Shown piece by piece: positions 1 to 7,609 of a DNA stretch of 16,678 bases. Origin of the DNA: JBDHXE01 sp039810525 (GTDB taxonomy: Bacteria; Bacteroidota; Ignavibacteria; Kapaibacteriales; UBA2268); contig JBDHXE010000036.1 in assembly GCA_039810525.1 (NCBI GenBank), positions 1 through 16,678 on the forward strand, written 5' to 3'. A program made the translations under genes and the position numbers. A model generated the notes under the pieces. It made no database searches, had not been told where the DNA came from, and was given only the letters and a program-made list of their open reading frames with translations. Within the stretch, counting starts at the first letter, position 1. Each line of letters begins with the position of its first letter.

Positions 1-1
1 A

Positions 2-217
2 AGAGCAAGTCAATTAAATAATTTCTTAATCAATCATTCATTAGAAAACGTAGAAATAGAAGTTGATGGTGGAATTAAAATAGATAATGTAGATTTAGCT
101 ATTAATAATGGAGCAAATATTATAGTAAGTGGGAGTGGAATATTTGATGGAAATATTGCTAAGAATATAATAGATATGAGAAACAAAGCAATTGAAACTC
201 AATTAAAACTCAAATAA
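2..217 (+). CDS. rpe: Ribulose-phosphate 3-epimerase, C-terminal part (5' end off the window)
   Basis: Open from the left edge (codon starting at base 2) to TAA at 215-217, so only the last 71 residues are present. Seen: EVDGGI (bases 59-76), which in this TIM-barrel family carries the catalytic Asp of the phosphate-binding end, then NGANIIVSGSGIF (bases 107-145), matching the family's GA-x-x-x-V-x-GS-x-IF phosphate-binding block, then a charged C-terminal helix. Family role: interconversion of ribulose 5-phosphate and xylulose 5-phosphate in the pentose phosphate pathway. The split transketolase in this window acts in the same pathway, about 8.7 kb away. The end is convergent with the PorV-like gene and overlaps it by 15 bases, leaving no room for an intergenic terminator. 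Too short for the six-frame list, but the two motifs make the family call firm. Confidence 0.88.
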   Translation, partial: RASQLNNFLINHSLENVEIEVDGGIKIDNVDLAINNGANIIVSGSGIFDGNIAKNIIDMRNKAIETQLKLK

Positions 218-1255
218 TAATGTAATATGGTGAGCTATACCATTATCTAACAAATACTCATTGGCTATCGAATAATCTATATTCATTTTAAAAGGAATAT
301 CCCTCAAATTAGGTCTTATAGAAATACCACCACCCCAATAATTCATAGGGAATAACTGTGGTTCGCCAAGCTTTTCTCCATATACTGAGATCCCGCCGCG
401 CAATGCAATCATTTCGTGAGGAGAAACTTCTAAACCTATTACTAAATCAGGAGAACTTACAAATTGATTAAATATCAAATCAGTAGCAAACAAAAGATAT
501 CTTGTTGCAGGCACATATATTGTTTCTTCCTTGCCAGTAATTGTAGATCTTGTTGTGAATTTATCATCATTCAAAGCATATTCAAAAGCTATTCCTGTTC
601 GGATAGTGTATGGGATATCATCGCGAGTTTTTGCAGTATTATTCCAAAACATCATACCCGATACATTTTGAATACTAAGTCCGAAAGAAAATAAATCAAA
701 TACGTCAAACTTAGTCCCTAAATCTAATGATACACCAGAAGCAGATAGAGGAGATGACCCTAATGAACTACCCAAATATTTTATAGTAGCTCCCATACTC
801 ATAAATTCAATTTTATAAGCGCCAGCTACCGACAGAGAATATTGGAAATCGTCCATTGTACCCAAGGGATTACCCTTTACATCTCGAGCTATGAAAGAAC
901 CACCATAAAAACTATTAAACGATGCTCCTAATCCAAAAGACTGTGAAATTTGCTGAGCCCATGCCAATGAAGAATTAACTCTACCTAATCCTAATATTGA
1001 TAAAGAAGAATTGACTAAGGGTGAATCGTCCAAATACCCAATACCAGCAGGGTTGTAAAATATTGCCGCTGGTTCGTTAGCAACCGCTGTATAAGCGCCA
1101 GCCATGCCTATAGCTCTTGCACCATTATTTCTTTGCAAGTAAGATGAAGAATATCCGCCACCATAACTTTGAGAATATAATTCTATTAAACTTAAAACTA
1201 AAAAAAGAATTAAATATAAAAAATAATTATTTATATATGTTTTGATAATACTCAT
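203..1255 (-). CDS. PorV/PorQ-type outer-membrane beta-barrel protein
   Basis: 350 residues with an N-terminal signal peptide (hydrophobic stretch about residues 10-28, cleavage probably near SQS). Residues about 45-75 carry the block ARAIGMAGAYTAVANEPAAI followed by FYNPAGIGYL, the hallmark of the PorV/PorQ/UPF0164 group related to FadL-type barrels. The rest alternates in beta-barrel style and the chain ends in Phe (LLFEF), as outer-membrane barrels usually do. Known for the family: PorV is the T9SS shuttle/attachment-complex barrel and PorQ works with PorZ; many paralogues in FCB genomes have no assigned role. It is last in the cluster, and its ATG overlaps the stop of the T9SS-sorted small protein by four bases (ATGA). 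That pairing suggests, but does not prove, that the two act together. Which paralogue this is cannot be told from sequence alone. Confidence 0.82.
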   Translation of the reverse strand: MSIIKTYINNYFLYLILFLVLSLIELYSQSYGGGYSSSYLQRNNGARAIGMAGAYTAVANEPAAIFYNPAGIGYLDDSPLVNSSLSILGLGRVNSSLAWAQQISQSFGLGASFNSFYGGSFIARDVKGNPLGTMDDFQYSLSVAGAYKIEFMSMGATIKYLGSSLGSSPLSASGVSLDLGTKFDVFDLFSFGLSIQNVSGMMFWNNTAKTRDDIPYTIRTGIAFEYALNDDKFTTRSTITGKEETIYVPATRYLLFATDLIFNQFVSSPDLVIGLEVSPHEMIALRGGISVYGEKLGEPQLFPMNYWGGGISIRPNLRDIPFKMNIDYSIANEYLLDNGIAHHITLLFEF

Positions 1256-1650
1256 TTAGATACTATAAATTTTTCAGCATTTTTGAACCCATTTCCTCTT
1301 AATACACAAATATAAATACCGTTTGGAAGATTAATATTAGATGTATATGCATCTTCATCTCTATAATGGTAACCCTCGTAAACTTTGATAACCTCTTTGC
1401 CCAGCATATTATATACAGTTATATTAATTTGTTTCTTTTTATCACTTACTTGGACTTTTACATTCAGTTCGTTGGCAGTAGTCCAAACTTGCAATATTCT
1501 ATTGTTTGAATTAGAATCTACCTCAACAATTCTCTTTATAAGAATATTCGCAATTTCTGTGCCATTCTCATTTGTAATGTAAATAGAATTAGCAAATATT
1601 GGTGCTATAAAAAGCATATACAACAATATAAATTTAATTATTTTTTTCAT
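1252..1650 (-). CDS. Small secreted protein consisting mainly of a T9SS type A C-terminal sorting domain
   Basis: 132 residues. Residues 1-20 form a signal peptide (KK, hydrophobic core, ending IFA). Residues about 53-132 look like a type A Por-secretion sorting domain: the beta strand INITVYNMLGKEV, then the loop before NLPNGIYICVLRGNG, then the terminal EKFIVSK strand. This matches the family pattern of VYDxxGKxV, LxxGxYxxxV and a basic C-terminus. Known: such domains route proteins through T9SS to the cell surface and are normally at the end of large cargo proteins. Odd: only about 30 residues lie between signal peptide and sorting domain, so there is almost no cargo. It overlaps the upstream gene by 4 bases (ATGA) and the downstream PorV-like gene in the same way. 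It may be a remnant of a larger cargo gene or a genuine mini-protein. Confidence 0.78.
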   Translation of the reverse strand: MKKIIKFILLYMLFIAPIFANSIYITNENGTEIANILIKRIVEVDSNSNNRILQVWTTANELNVKVQVSDKKKQINITVYNMLGKEVIKVYEGYHYRDEDAYTSNINLPNGIYICVLRGNGFKNAEKFIVSK

Positions 1651-3188
1651 TCAGGTCTATTTAAAAATTTATTTTTTAAGTTTTCTTTTTCCTTTTCATT
1701 TATCATAATTTCGTCAATTTTCTTTTTAATTTCAAATCCACCCATTTCAATCCCTAATTTTTTTGATATTTCATTTAATTTTTCAACGTCAGTAGGCAAT
1801 GAAATAGAATTAAATTCTGATAAACTTTTACTCCTAATTTTCTTCTGCTCATTTACAATATTCATAGCAATTTCAATCTTTGCGGGTACTCTATTATGAG
1901 ATTGGTTATCAATATTTTCGCTCAATTGACTTTCCGATTGTTTAGCTTTATTCTCATCCTGTACCTTTTTCACAATATCTAATAATGTTTTAGTCTTTTC
2001 CGTTCTTTCTAAATTCTCATTCATTGTCTGGCTTGTTGGTTTATTATCTAATTCAGCACTATCATTATTATCGTATTTAGAATAAACTTTCGCCAAATTT
2101 TTATTAATTGCTTTATTTGGAATATTAATATCGTTAATATTTGACTGTTTGTTAGTAGGTACTTTAATTTTTTTACTATTTATTATCTCTTCTATTCTTT
2201 GTTTCCTCCATCTCAAATATAAATATATTATCAATAATAAAAGAGCCAAGATTATATATATAACATATTCTACAATAGAGCTAAATATACTGTCTCCCGT
2301 ATAATTAGCTTTGTTAGTATCTAATTGCTTTACTATATTGGTATCAATCTTGTTAGATTTAATGGAATCAACAGCTGTTTTTAGCCCCTTCAAACTGTCT
2401 ATGAAATTCAACTTTTGGATATAAATCGAATCCAATGATTTATTCTCAGCTATATTAATATAATCCAGACTTTTGATTTTGCTATATTTTAAATATTTTT
2501 CTTTATACAAATTACTCTTAGCATAATTTTTTTGAAAATTATAAACCTCACTTAATCCAGCATAGATCTCATATAGATTAGTATCACCCACACTTTCTGC
2601 ATAAGTAAGCAATTTAAATCCAGAATTTATGCATGAATCTTTTAACAATTCTAGGCCTAAAATCACAGGAGACTCCAAAGTTTGCTCCTTAGCTGCAGAT
2701 AATAAATCTGAGTATGCAAGATCTTTTATCTTACTTTCTAAAGATATTAATGCAGTTCTATATTTATCTTCACCAATTGATAAACTATTCCATTGAAATA
2801 TATCAATTATCAATGAATTAGAATAGGGAAGAGCTGTAATAGTATAGCCCCGCTTATCTAACAAACTTATTGAAATAATCGAATTATCGGAATTTGCAAC
2901 AACTTTTACATTTGCAATTATTCCAACATAGTTTATCGAAGTATCTAATTTATTAAAAGATTCAGGTATTTGGATAGTTACTAATTTCTTATCTTCACTT
3001 AATTCAGAAATATATGATTTTGGTAAGTGAGCGAGATTAATACGTAAGCGATTTAGTGGATTGACATCAATTGATACTATATTGTTTTGAGCTAAAAGGT
3101 TACTATTTGATAATATAACAATAGTTATCAAATTTAAAAGAAACATTCCAGATAATATTTTTATTTTCTTACCCAAACATCTAAACAA
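1647..3188 (-). CDS. Unrecognised single-pass membrane protein: AMIN-like and TPR-like periplasmic part, cytoplasmic charged tail
   Basis: Up to 513 residues. Not assignable to a named family. From the N-terminus: a signal peptide (basic KKIK, hydrophobic core about residues 13-27, ending LLAQ), a beta-rich stretch about 36-132 reminiscent of an AMIN-type envelope domain, a helical stretch about 140-240 that reads like TPR repeats (YEIYAGLSEVYNFQKNYAKS), a Ser/Asp-rich linker, a transmembrane helix about 304-326 followed by RWRKQR, then a charged low-complexity cytoplasmic tail of about 185 residues. The overall plan resembles FimV-like or FliO-like envelope proteins, but that is only architecture. 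The start is uncertain: the codon at 3188 is TTG and overlaps the upstream stop by 8 bases; another TTG at 3176 and an ATG at 3146 are in frame. The ATG would remove the basic N-region of the signal peptide. It ends in TGA overlapping the next ATG. Confidence 0.7.
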   Translation of the reverse strand: MFRCLGKKIKILSGMFLLNLITIVILSNSNLLAQNNIVSIDVNPLNRLRINLAHLPKSYISELSEDKKLVTIQIPESFNKLDTSINYVGIIANVKVVANSDNSIISISLLDKRGYTITALPYSNSLIIDIFQWNSLSIGEDKYRTALISLESKIKDLAYSDLLSAAKEQTLESPVILGLELLKDSCINSGFKLLTYAESVGDTNLYEIYAGLSEVYNFQKNYAKSNLYKEKYLKYSKIKSLDYINIAENKSLDSIYIQKLNFIDSLKGLKTAVDSIKSNKIDTNIVKQLDTNKANYTGDSIFSSIVEYVIYIILALLLLIIYLYLRWRKQRIEEIINSKKIKVPTNKQSNINDINIPNKAINKNLAKVYSKYDNNDSAELDNKPTSQTMNENLERTEKTKTLLDIVKKVQDENKAKQSESQLSENIDNQSHNRVPAKIEIAMNIVNEQKKIRSKSLSEFNSISLPTDVEKLNEISKKLGIEMGGFEIKKKIDEIMINEKEKENLKNKFLNRPE

Positions 3189-4485
3189 TCGAAAAAATTA
3201 ATTTAATTGAAGTTCCTTTATTCAATTCTGAATTTATATACATTTTTCCGTTATTAAGTTCGATTACTTTGTATATATATTGCATTTCTATTAGAAATGG
3301 AAATGATAAATCAGAATTTTCTGAAAATTGTAAAAACAATAGCTCATCTTCAGATAATCCCACCCCGTTGTCAATAAATGTAATTATAGCTTGCTTTTTA
3401 GTACTCTTAGATAGATTAATTGATATACTACCAATATCATCATTCCTACTTGATAAAAACATTACTATACTGATGATAGCATGACCCAAATGCGTAGGGA
3501 AGCACTCAATAAAAATATTATTATCAGAAATATCCAAATCGAACACTATTCCCTCACGCTTTAATTGCGAGCCTATCATACCTAAATTGTCGATTAATAA
3601 TTCGCTCAAATTAATTCTTACTTTTTGAATCTGTGTCGAATTATCTACATTTATTTTCTTGAAAAAATCATAAATCTCACTTAGCTTGGAGATCTGTTCA
3701 TTAATTATATCGAATCTCTTTTTGCTATTATCTATACCACTCTCTATTAATTTAAAATTACTTTCCATGATCAAAATAGGCTGCTGTATCTCTATAATCA
3801 TAGATTTCAATAATCCAGATATAGAAGCTAAATAAGAAGATTCTACCACTTGATTATTTAGTAATTGTAGCCTTTTATTCATATTCTGGATTTGAATATT
3901 ACTCTCAATATTATCTACTGCAAATGATAAAAATTCAGGTAATTGAATTAATAAATTAATAGCTTCTGAAGACAAAGAATCTTTAGAATTAGGGGTTGAT
4001 ATTACCAAAATACCTTTATTTTGGTTGTTCAATTTGATAGGTATTATTATAAAGTATAAGTCCTTTTCGCTTGGAGAAATAGTTAGATCCTTAATATAAG
4101 AATAATCATCAGATTGCATCGCCCAATTGATAATACCCTCTTCTTCTAAATATCTAATTTTATCATTCAATAAAGTATTTATATTATCATTAGTATTATA
4201 GAGTAGATTTTGATTATCATAGATAAATAATTCAAAGTCATAAAAATCTAAAATTAAATTAAATATTACATCTAACTTTTCTTTTAATTCACCGAAAGTA
4301 ATAGATGATACTAAATCTTTTAGATTAACTAAAAATTTATTTTCATCTATGTCAGTATTTGAGATTTTTGATTGCTGGTATCGTAAAAGAGAAATTTCTC
4401 GTTGAAGCATCTGTACAGACAATTCAAGAGTCTTAATATATTCCTTTTCGGGCTCAAAATTTGCAGAATCGTATTTTGTCTCCAT
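3181..4485 (-). CDS. GAF domain plus degenerate histidine-kinase-like module
   Basis: 434 residues, no membrane segment. Residues 15-45 form a coiled coil, and about 50-195 resemble a GAF sensory domain. Residues about 205-280 resemble a DHp helical hairpin, and about 290-434 an HATPase_c domain. The G1 box is clear (DNGVG, 372-376), and the ending NNGKMYINSELNKGTSIKL resembles the usual G2 end of these kinases. Two key elements are missing. At the H-box, where kinases read HE-I-N-N-P, this protein has I231-E-I-Q-Q-P, so there is no phospho-accepting His. The N-box region (about 333-346) has no Asn. It is therefore unlikely to autophosphorylate in the normal way; it may bind ATP weakly or be a pure protein-interaction module. 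It starts two bases after the HDOD gene's stop codon, so the two are probably translated together. Confidence 0.78.
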   Translation of the reverse strand: METKYDSANFEPEKEYIKTLELSVQMLQREISLLRYQQSKISNTDIDENKFLVNLKDLVSSITFGELKEKLDVIFNLILDFYDFELFIYDNQNLLYNTNDNINTLLNDKIRYLEEEGIINWAMQSDDYSYIKDLTISPSEKDLYFIIIPIKLNNQNKGILVISTPNSKDSLSSEAINLLIQLPEFLSFAVDNIESNIQIQNMNKRLQLLNNQVVESSYLASISGLLKSMIIEIQQPILIMESNFKLIESGIDNSKKRFDIINEQISKLSEIYDFFKKINVDNSTQIQKVRINLSELLIDNLGMIGSQLKREGIVFDLDISDNNIFIECFPTHLGHAIISIVMFLSSRNDDIGSISINLSKSTKKQAIITFIDNGVGLSEDELLFLQFSENSDLSFPFLIEMQYIYKVIELNNGKMYINSELNKGTSIKLIFSIV

Positions 4486-4487
4486 AT

Positions 4488-5396
4488 CTACAGCTCGCTA
4501 AATATACTTGCTTTATTATATTCGTCAATCATATCTTGTTTTAATGAAAAAAAAGCACTATCAGGCTCTAAAAAATCATGTTCGCTTAGCTCAGGGAATA
4601 ATTCTACGGAAAGATAATACTCAATAGGTAATAGTTCATTAATCCATTTTTTATAACCTAAAAGTGTAGCAAACCATTCCGACAAAGATATAATAGCTGT
4701 AAGAGGCTCATCTATCTCATCAAAATTGATATGCTCTTCTGTGCTAGATCTAAGTTTTCTAAAACTAATATGATGTAATTTAATAGCTTTACTAATCTGA
4801 TATGGTAAATTCCACTTATCAGATATCCACTCACCAATATCACTATGAGTACAACCCAATACCATTGTTTCGGCTTCTATTCTATTACACGTACCACTTT
4901 CGGTTAATTGTTTAATTTTTTTAAAATCATCAGCAAAATACTCTGCTATTATCAAAACACCCACATCATGCATTAATCCAGCTACGAAAGCCTCACCAGC
5001 AATTTTATAACCCAATCTTCTTGCTAAAAACCTTGAAGTAGAAGCACAAAATAAACCATAATACCAGAAAGATTTAATATCAAATATTGAGACAGAAATT
5101 TTTGAAAAAAATCTCTTAATTACTAAACTAAGTACAATTTCTTTAAGCGTATTGAAACCCATAATCACAATTGCTAGATCAATTGTAGATATTTTTTTTG
5201 AATATCCATAGAAAGGAGAATTAGCTACTCTTAATACTCTAGCAGTAAGCCCTTGGTCTTTTTCTATTAACTGAGCCAATTGATATGCACTCGTATTAGG
5301 ACTGTCTATGGCAGACAATACTTCAGCAATTACATTTGGTATAGTGGGTAGATCCCTGATTGATTCAAGTTTTTTGGCAACTCGACTCTCAAACAT
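4488..5396 (-). CDS. HDOD domain signalling protein
   Basis: 302 residues from the ATG at 5396, which I prefer because the frame extends five codons further only to a TTG at 5411. The ATG choice gives an 8-base overlap with the fliA stop, against 23 bases for the TTG. HDOD features: LPTIPNVIAEVL (residues 16-27, the LP-x-x-P entry motif), DQGLTARVLRVANSPFYG (47-64), then FVAGLMHDVGVLI (137-149) with His143-Asp144, and further histidines at 184 and 208-209. HDOD proteins are related to HD-GYP/HD phosphohydrolases but usually serve as non-catalytic regulators in signalling, motility and stress. No receiver domain or output domain is present; the C-terminal 90 residues are helical and unassigned. 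The position between a flagellar sigma factor and a histidine-kinase-like protein supports a role in motility or surface signalling. Confidence 0.87.
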   Translation of the reverse strand: MFESRVAKKLESIRDLPTIPNVIAEVLSAIDSPNTSAYQLAQLIEKDQGLTARVLRVANSPFYGYSKKISTIDLAIVIMGFNTLKEIVLSLVIKRFFSKISVSIFDIKSFWYYGLFCASTSRFLARRLGYKIAGEAFVAGLMHDVGVLIIAEYFADDFKKIKQLTESGTCNRIEAETMVLGCTHSDIGEWISDKWNLPYQISKAIKLHHISFRKLRSSTEEHINFDEIDEPLTAIISLSEWFATLLGYKKWINELLPIEYYLSVELFPELSEHDFLEPDSAFFSLKQDMIDEYNKASIFSEL

Positions 5397-6168
5397 ATTG
5401 CAACTCAGCAAGTTTTATTTTCAACTCCGAAAGTACTTGTGAATGAATTTGACTTATTCTACTTTCAGATACGTTTAATACTTTCCCGATTTCCTTGAAT
5501 GTAAGGTTCTCAAAATAATACAAAGTTAAAATTATTCTTTGATTTTCTTTAAGCTTCTGGATATAAGTAAAAATTATTTTTTTACGTTCTTTCTCATAAA
5601 TATCATTTAAGAAATCACCACTATCATCTGGAATTTCCTCAATTAAATTATAAGTCTCATCATCTATAGTCATAGTATGAGCTGTTACATCATTGAGAGA
5701 AATTGCAGATTTGGCTAAAGCTGCTACTTCTACATATTCTTTAAATTTTTCGGGGGTTACATTAAGCTTCTGTCTTATCTCTTCGTGAGAAATATTACCT
5801 TCATTATTATTCTTAACAGAATCTAAAGCTTGTTGGAATTCATGAGCTTTCTTTCTTGCTCCCCTTGATAAGAAATCAATACGCCTTAACTCATCTTTGA
5901 TAATACCCTTGATACGCTTGATTGCATAAGTCTCAAATTTGAAACCACGCGATGGCTCAAACTTTTCAATAGTATCATTTAGAGCTATCATACCTACAGA
6001 CAAATAATCCTTATCTTCTAATATTGAGTTTACTGGTCTTGGCATATTACTTATTGCATATTTTACCAACCACGTGTATTTTAGCATTAATTGTTGTTTG
6101 ATATTAATATCATAACTTGCTTGATACTCTTCCCATAAAGCTTCGATATCTTTTTGATTATCATTCAT
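5389..6168 (-). CDS. fliA: RNA polymerase sigma-28 (FliA/WhiG-type) factor
   Basis: 259 residues, the typical length for FliA. Region 2 spans about residues 30-102: LVKYAISNMPRP, DYLSVGMIALNDTIEKFEPS, then GFKFETYAIKRIKGIIKDEL and the region 2.4 end RRIDFLSR. Region 3 is about 103-165. Region 4 covers about 205-255, with the helix-turn-helix ENLTFKEIGKVLNVSES followed by RISQIHSQVL. Known role: transcription of late flagellar and chemotaxis genes, held in check by FlgM; no flgM-like gene is visible here. It sits two genes downstream of flhG with a 46-base gap before it, the longest intergenic gap in the cluster, so an internal promoter is possible although I see no clear one. The stop is TGA and overlaps the HDOD start. 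A WhiG-type general sigma is the alternative, but the flhF-flhG context favours FliA. Confidence 0.9.
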   Translation of the reverse strand: MNDNQKDIEALWEEYQASYDINIKQQLMLKYTWLVKYAISNMPRPVNSILEDKDYLSVGMIALNDTIEKFEPSRGFKFETYAIKRIKGIIKDELRRIDFLSRGARKKAHEFQQALDSVKNNNEGNISHEEIRQKLNVTPEKFKEYVEVAALAKSAISLNDVTAHTMTIDDETYNLIEEIPDDSGDFLNDIYEKERKKIIFTYIQKLKENQRIILTLYYFENLTFKEIGKVLNVSESRISQIHSQVLSELKIKLAELQYV

Positions 6169-6214
6169 AAGTATTTATTGCAATAACTTATCAAAAATAT
6201 AAAATATTTTTGAA

Positions 6215-6823
6215 TTAATCCTTTATATTCTCAAATTCATTACCTAAAATTTCGTTTAAATAGTCATCACTTTCAGATTCATCATTATTTTGGCTACCTA
6301 AATTGCTGTCTATAAAGTCATCTTCCGAAATTTTATCACTTGTAACTTCTTCTAATTGCTTATTCTCTTTGTTTTTATTCCTACGCTCAAGCATTTCGCG
6401 TTCTATTGCTTCTAACTCTTCCATTTCTTGCTTTTGCCGTAACTTTTCTTCTTCATCTTTTCTTCTTTGCTCTTCTATCAATTGCTCATTCAAAATCTTA
6501 ATCTTTTCCTCAGATAATACATAATAATAATATGCCATTGTAATCCCTACACTGATATATATAGTCGTAAATATAAAGAATACATAGAGTAAGGTCTTAA
6601 ATAAATCAATTTCTAACCAAAAGTATATAAAAATAAAAGCAATTAGAGATATAAAAATTGTAGAATTAAAAAGAATCTTAAATGGCATTTTGATAATTGC
6701 ATTAATTCTCTTTCTGGCTTCATTTAATTTTTTCTTTCGCTTTAAAGCTTTAGCTTTTTGCTCCTTTATTTTCTGTTGCTCTTCAGCTTTTGCTTCTTTG
6801 TCTATTTTTTCTTTCTTAGCCAT
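6215..6823 (-). CDS. Unrecognised charged protein with two membrane helices and coiled coil
   Basis: 202 residues, family not recognised. The first 47 residues are extremely Lys/Glu-rich (KAEEQQKIKEQKAKALKRKK). Two hydrophobic segments follow at about 52-70 and 76-100, separated by a short acidic turn (LEIDLF), so both termini should lie on the same, probably cytoplasmic, side. Residues about 105-155 form a strongly charged coiled coil (EEQRRKDEEEKLRQKQEMEE). The last 45 residues are acidic (DSNLGSQNNDESESDDYLNE). It begins 3 bases after the flhG stop. A membrane-tethered charged protein next to FlhF/FlhG could be a polar or basal-body anchor, but that is only positional inference. The skewed composition makes similarity searches unreliable. 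Confidence 0.72.
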   Translation of the reverse strand: MAKKEKIDKEAKAEEQQKIKEQKAKALKRKKKLNEARKRINAIIKMPFKILFNSTIFISLIAFIFIYFWLEIDLFKTLLYVFFIFTTIYISVGITMAYYYYVLSEEKIKILNEQLIEEQRRKDEEEKLRQKQEMEELEAIEREMLERRNKNKENKQLEEVTSDKISEDDFIDSNLGSQNNDESESDDYLNEILGNEFENIKD

Positions 6824-6826
6824 TTG

Positions 6827-7609
6827 CTATTTCTTCATTTTAGTTAATTTAATCAAATTATCAGATACTGCTTTTATAGATTTAGTAATTTCATCATTTG
6901 GGTTAGTATTCGCAAATAGCTCTTGCCTTTGAATAGATATTCTAACAAGTCTATCATAAGGTACAAATCCCAATTGATTTAAAGTAAAACCCAAAAATTT
7001 TTCAGTAGCAGAATTTAATTTATGAGATACATCATCAGCATCTTCTATATCAATTACATTATTTATTAGTAAATATAACTTCTCTCTTTTAATAAATTTC
7101 AATAAAATCTTAATTAAACCATAAGCATCAACCAGAGATGTTGGTTCATCAGTTATCATCACCACAGTATAATCTGATATTTTGCTACATTGTATTAATT
7201 GCTCCGAAGCTCCAGCAGGTGTATCAAAAATCACAAAATCATAATTGGTATCTATCAATAAATCTTTATAAATATCCAATATTGGTGTAGGAATAGATTT
7301 AGAATAATTCCCAGAAGCTGCCGAATCTGCTAATAAGTCCAAATTATCACCTATTTTTGAAATAGCATTCAATATAGGCAAATTATTTCTATACACATCA
7401 ATTAATCTTATATGAGGCTCTACCCCAAATATCAGATGCTGATTAGGGAAAAATGAATCAGCATCCCAAACAATAGTTTTGAAACCCTGCTTCGATAAAG
7501 TATAAGCTAGATTAGAAGTAATTACACTTTTACCTACACCACCTTTACCGCTACATACAGTAATGGAAATTGGCATTTTTTCAAAATCATTATTTAATCT
7601 ATGACTCAT
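6827..7609 (-). CDS. flhG: FlhG/MinD-type ATPase (flagellar number regulator)
   Basis: 260 residues. Seen: deviant Walker A GKGGVGKS (21-28) with the signature Lys near the N-terminus, WDAD (48-51), DFVIFDTPAG (124-133) and TDEPTSLVDAYGLIK (153-167), the last being characteristic of FlhG/YlxH rather than MinD. Role in the family: a dimerising ATPase that, with FlhF, controls flagellar number and placement by stimulating the FlhF GTPase and affecting master regulators and C-ring assembly. The usual FlhF-activating N-terminal motif (DQA-x-x-LR) is not apparent; the N-terminus reads MSHRLNNDFEKMP. A C-terminal amphipathic membrane-targeting helix may be the Lys-rich end (SIKAVSDNLIKLTKMKK). Its ATG overlaps the flhF stop by four bases. 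Confidence 0.9.
   Translation of the reverse strand: MSHRLNNDFEKMPISITVCSGKGGVGKSVITSNLAYTLSKQGFKTIVWDADSFFPNQHLIFGVEPHIRLIDVYRNNLPILNAISKIGDNLDLLADSAASGNYSKSIPTPILDIYKDLLIDTNYDFVIFDTPAGASEQLIQCSKISDYTVVMITDEPTSLVDAYGLIKILLKFIKREKLYLLINNVIDIEDADDVSHKLNSATEKFLGFTLNQLGFVPYDRLVRISIQRQELFANTNPNDEITKSIKAVSDNLIKLTKMKK

Noticed and set aside
5397..5411. TTG at 5411 as the HDOD start
   Set aside because: It adds five residues before the LP-x-x-P region and a 23-base overlap with fliA; the ATG at 5396 is simpler and gives an 8-base overlap.
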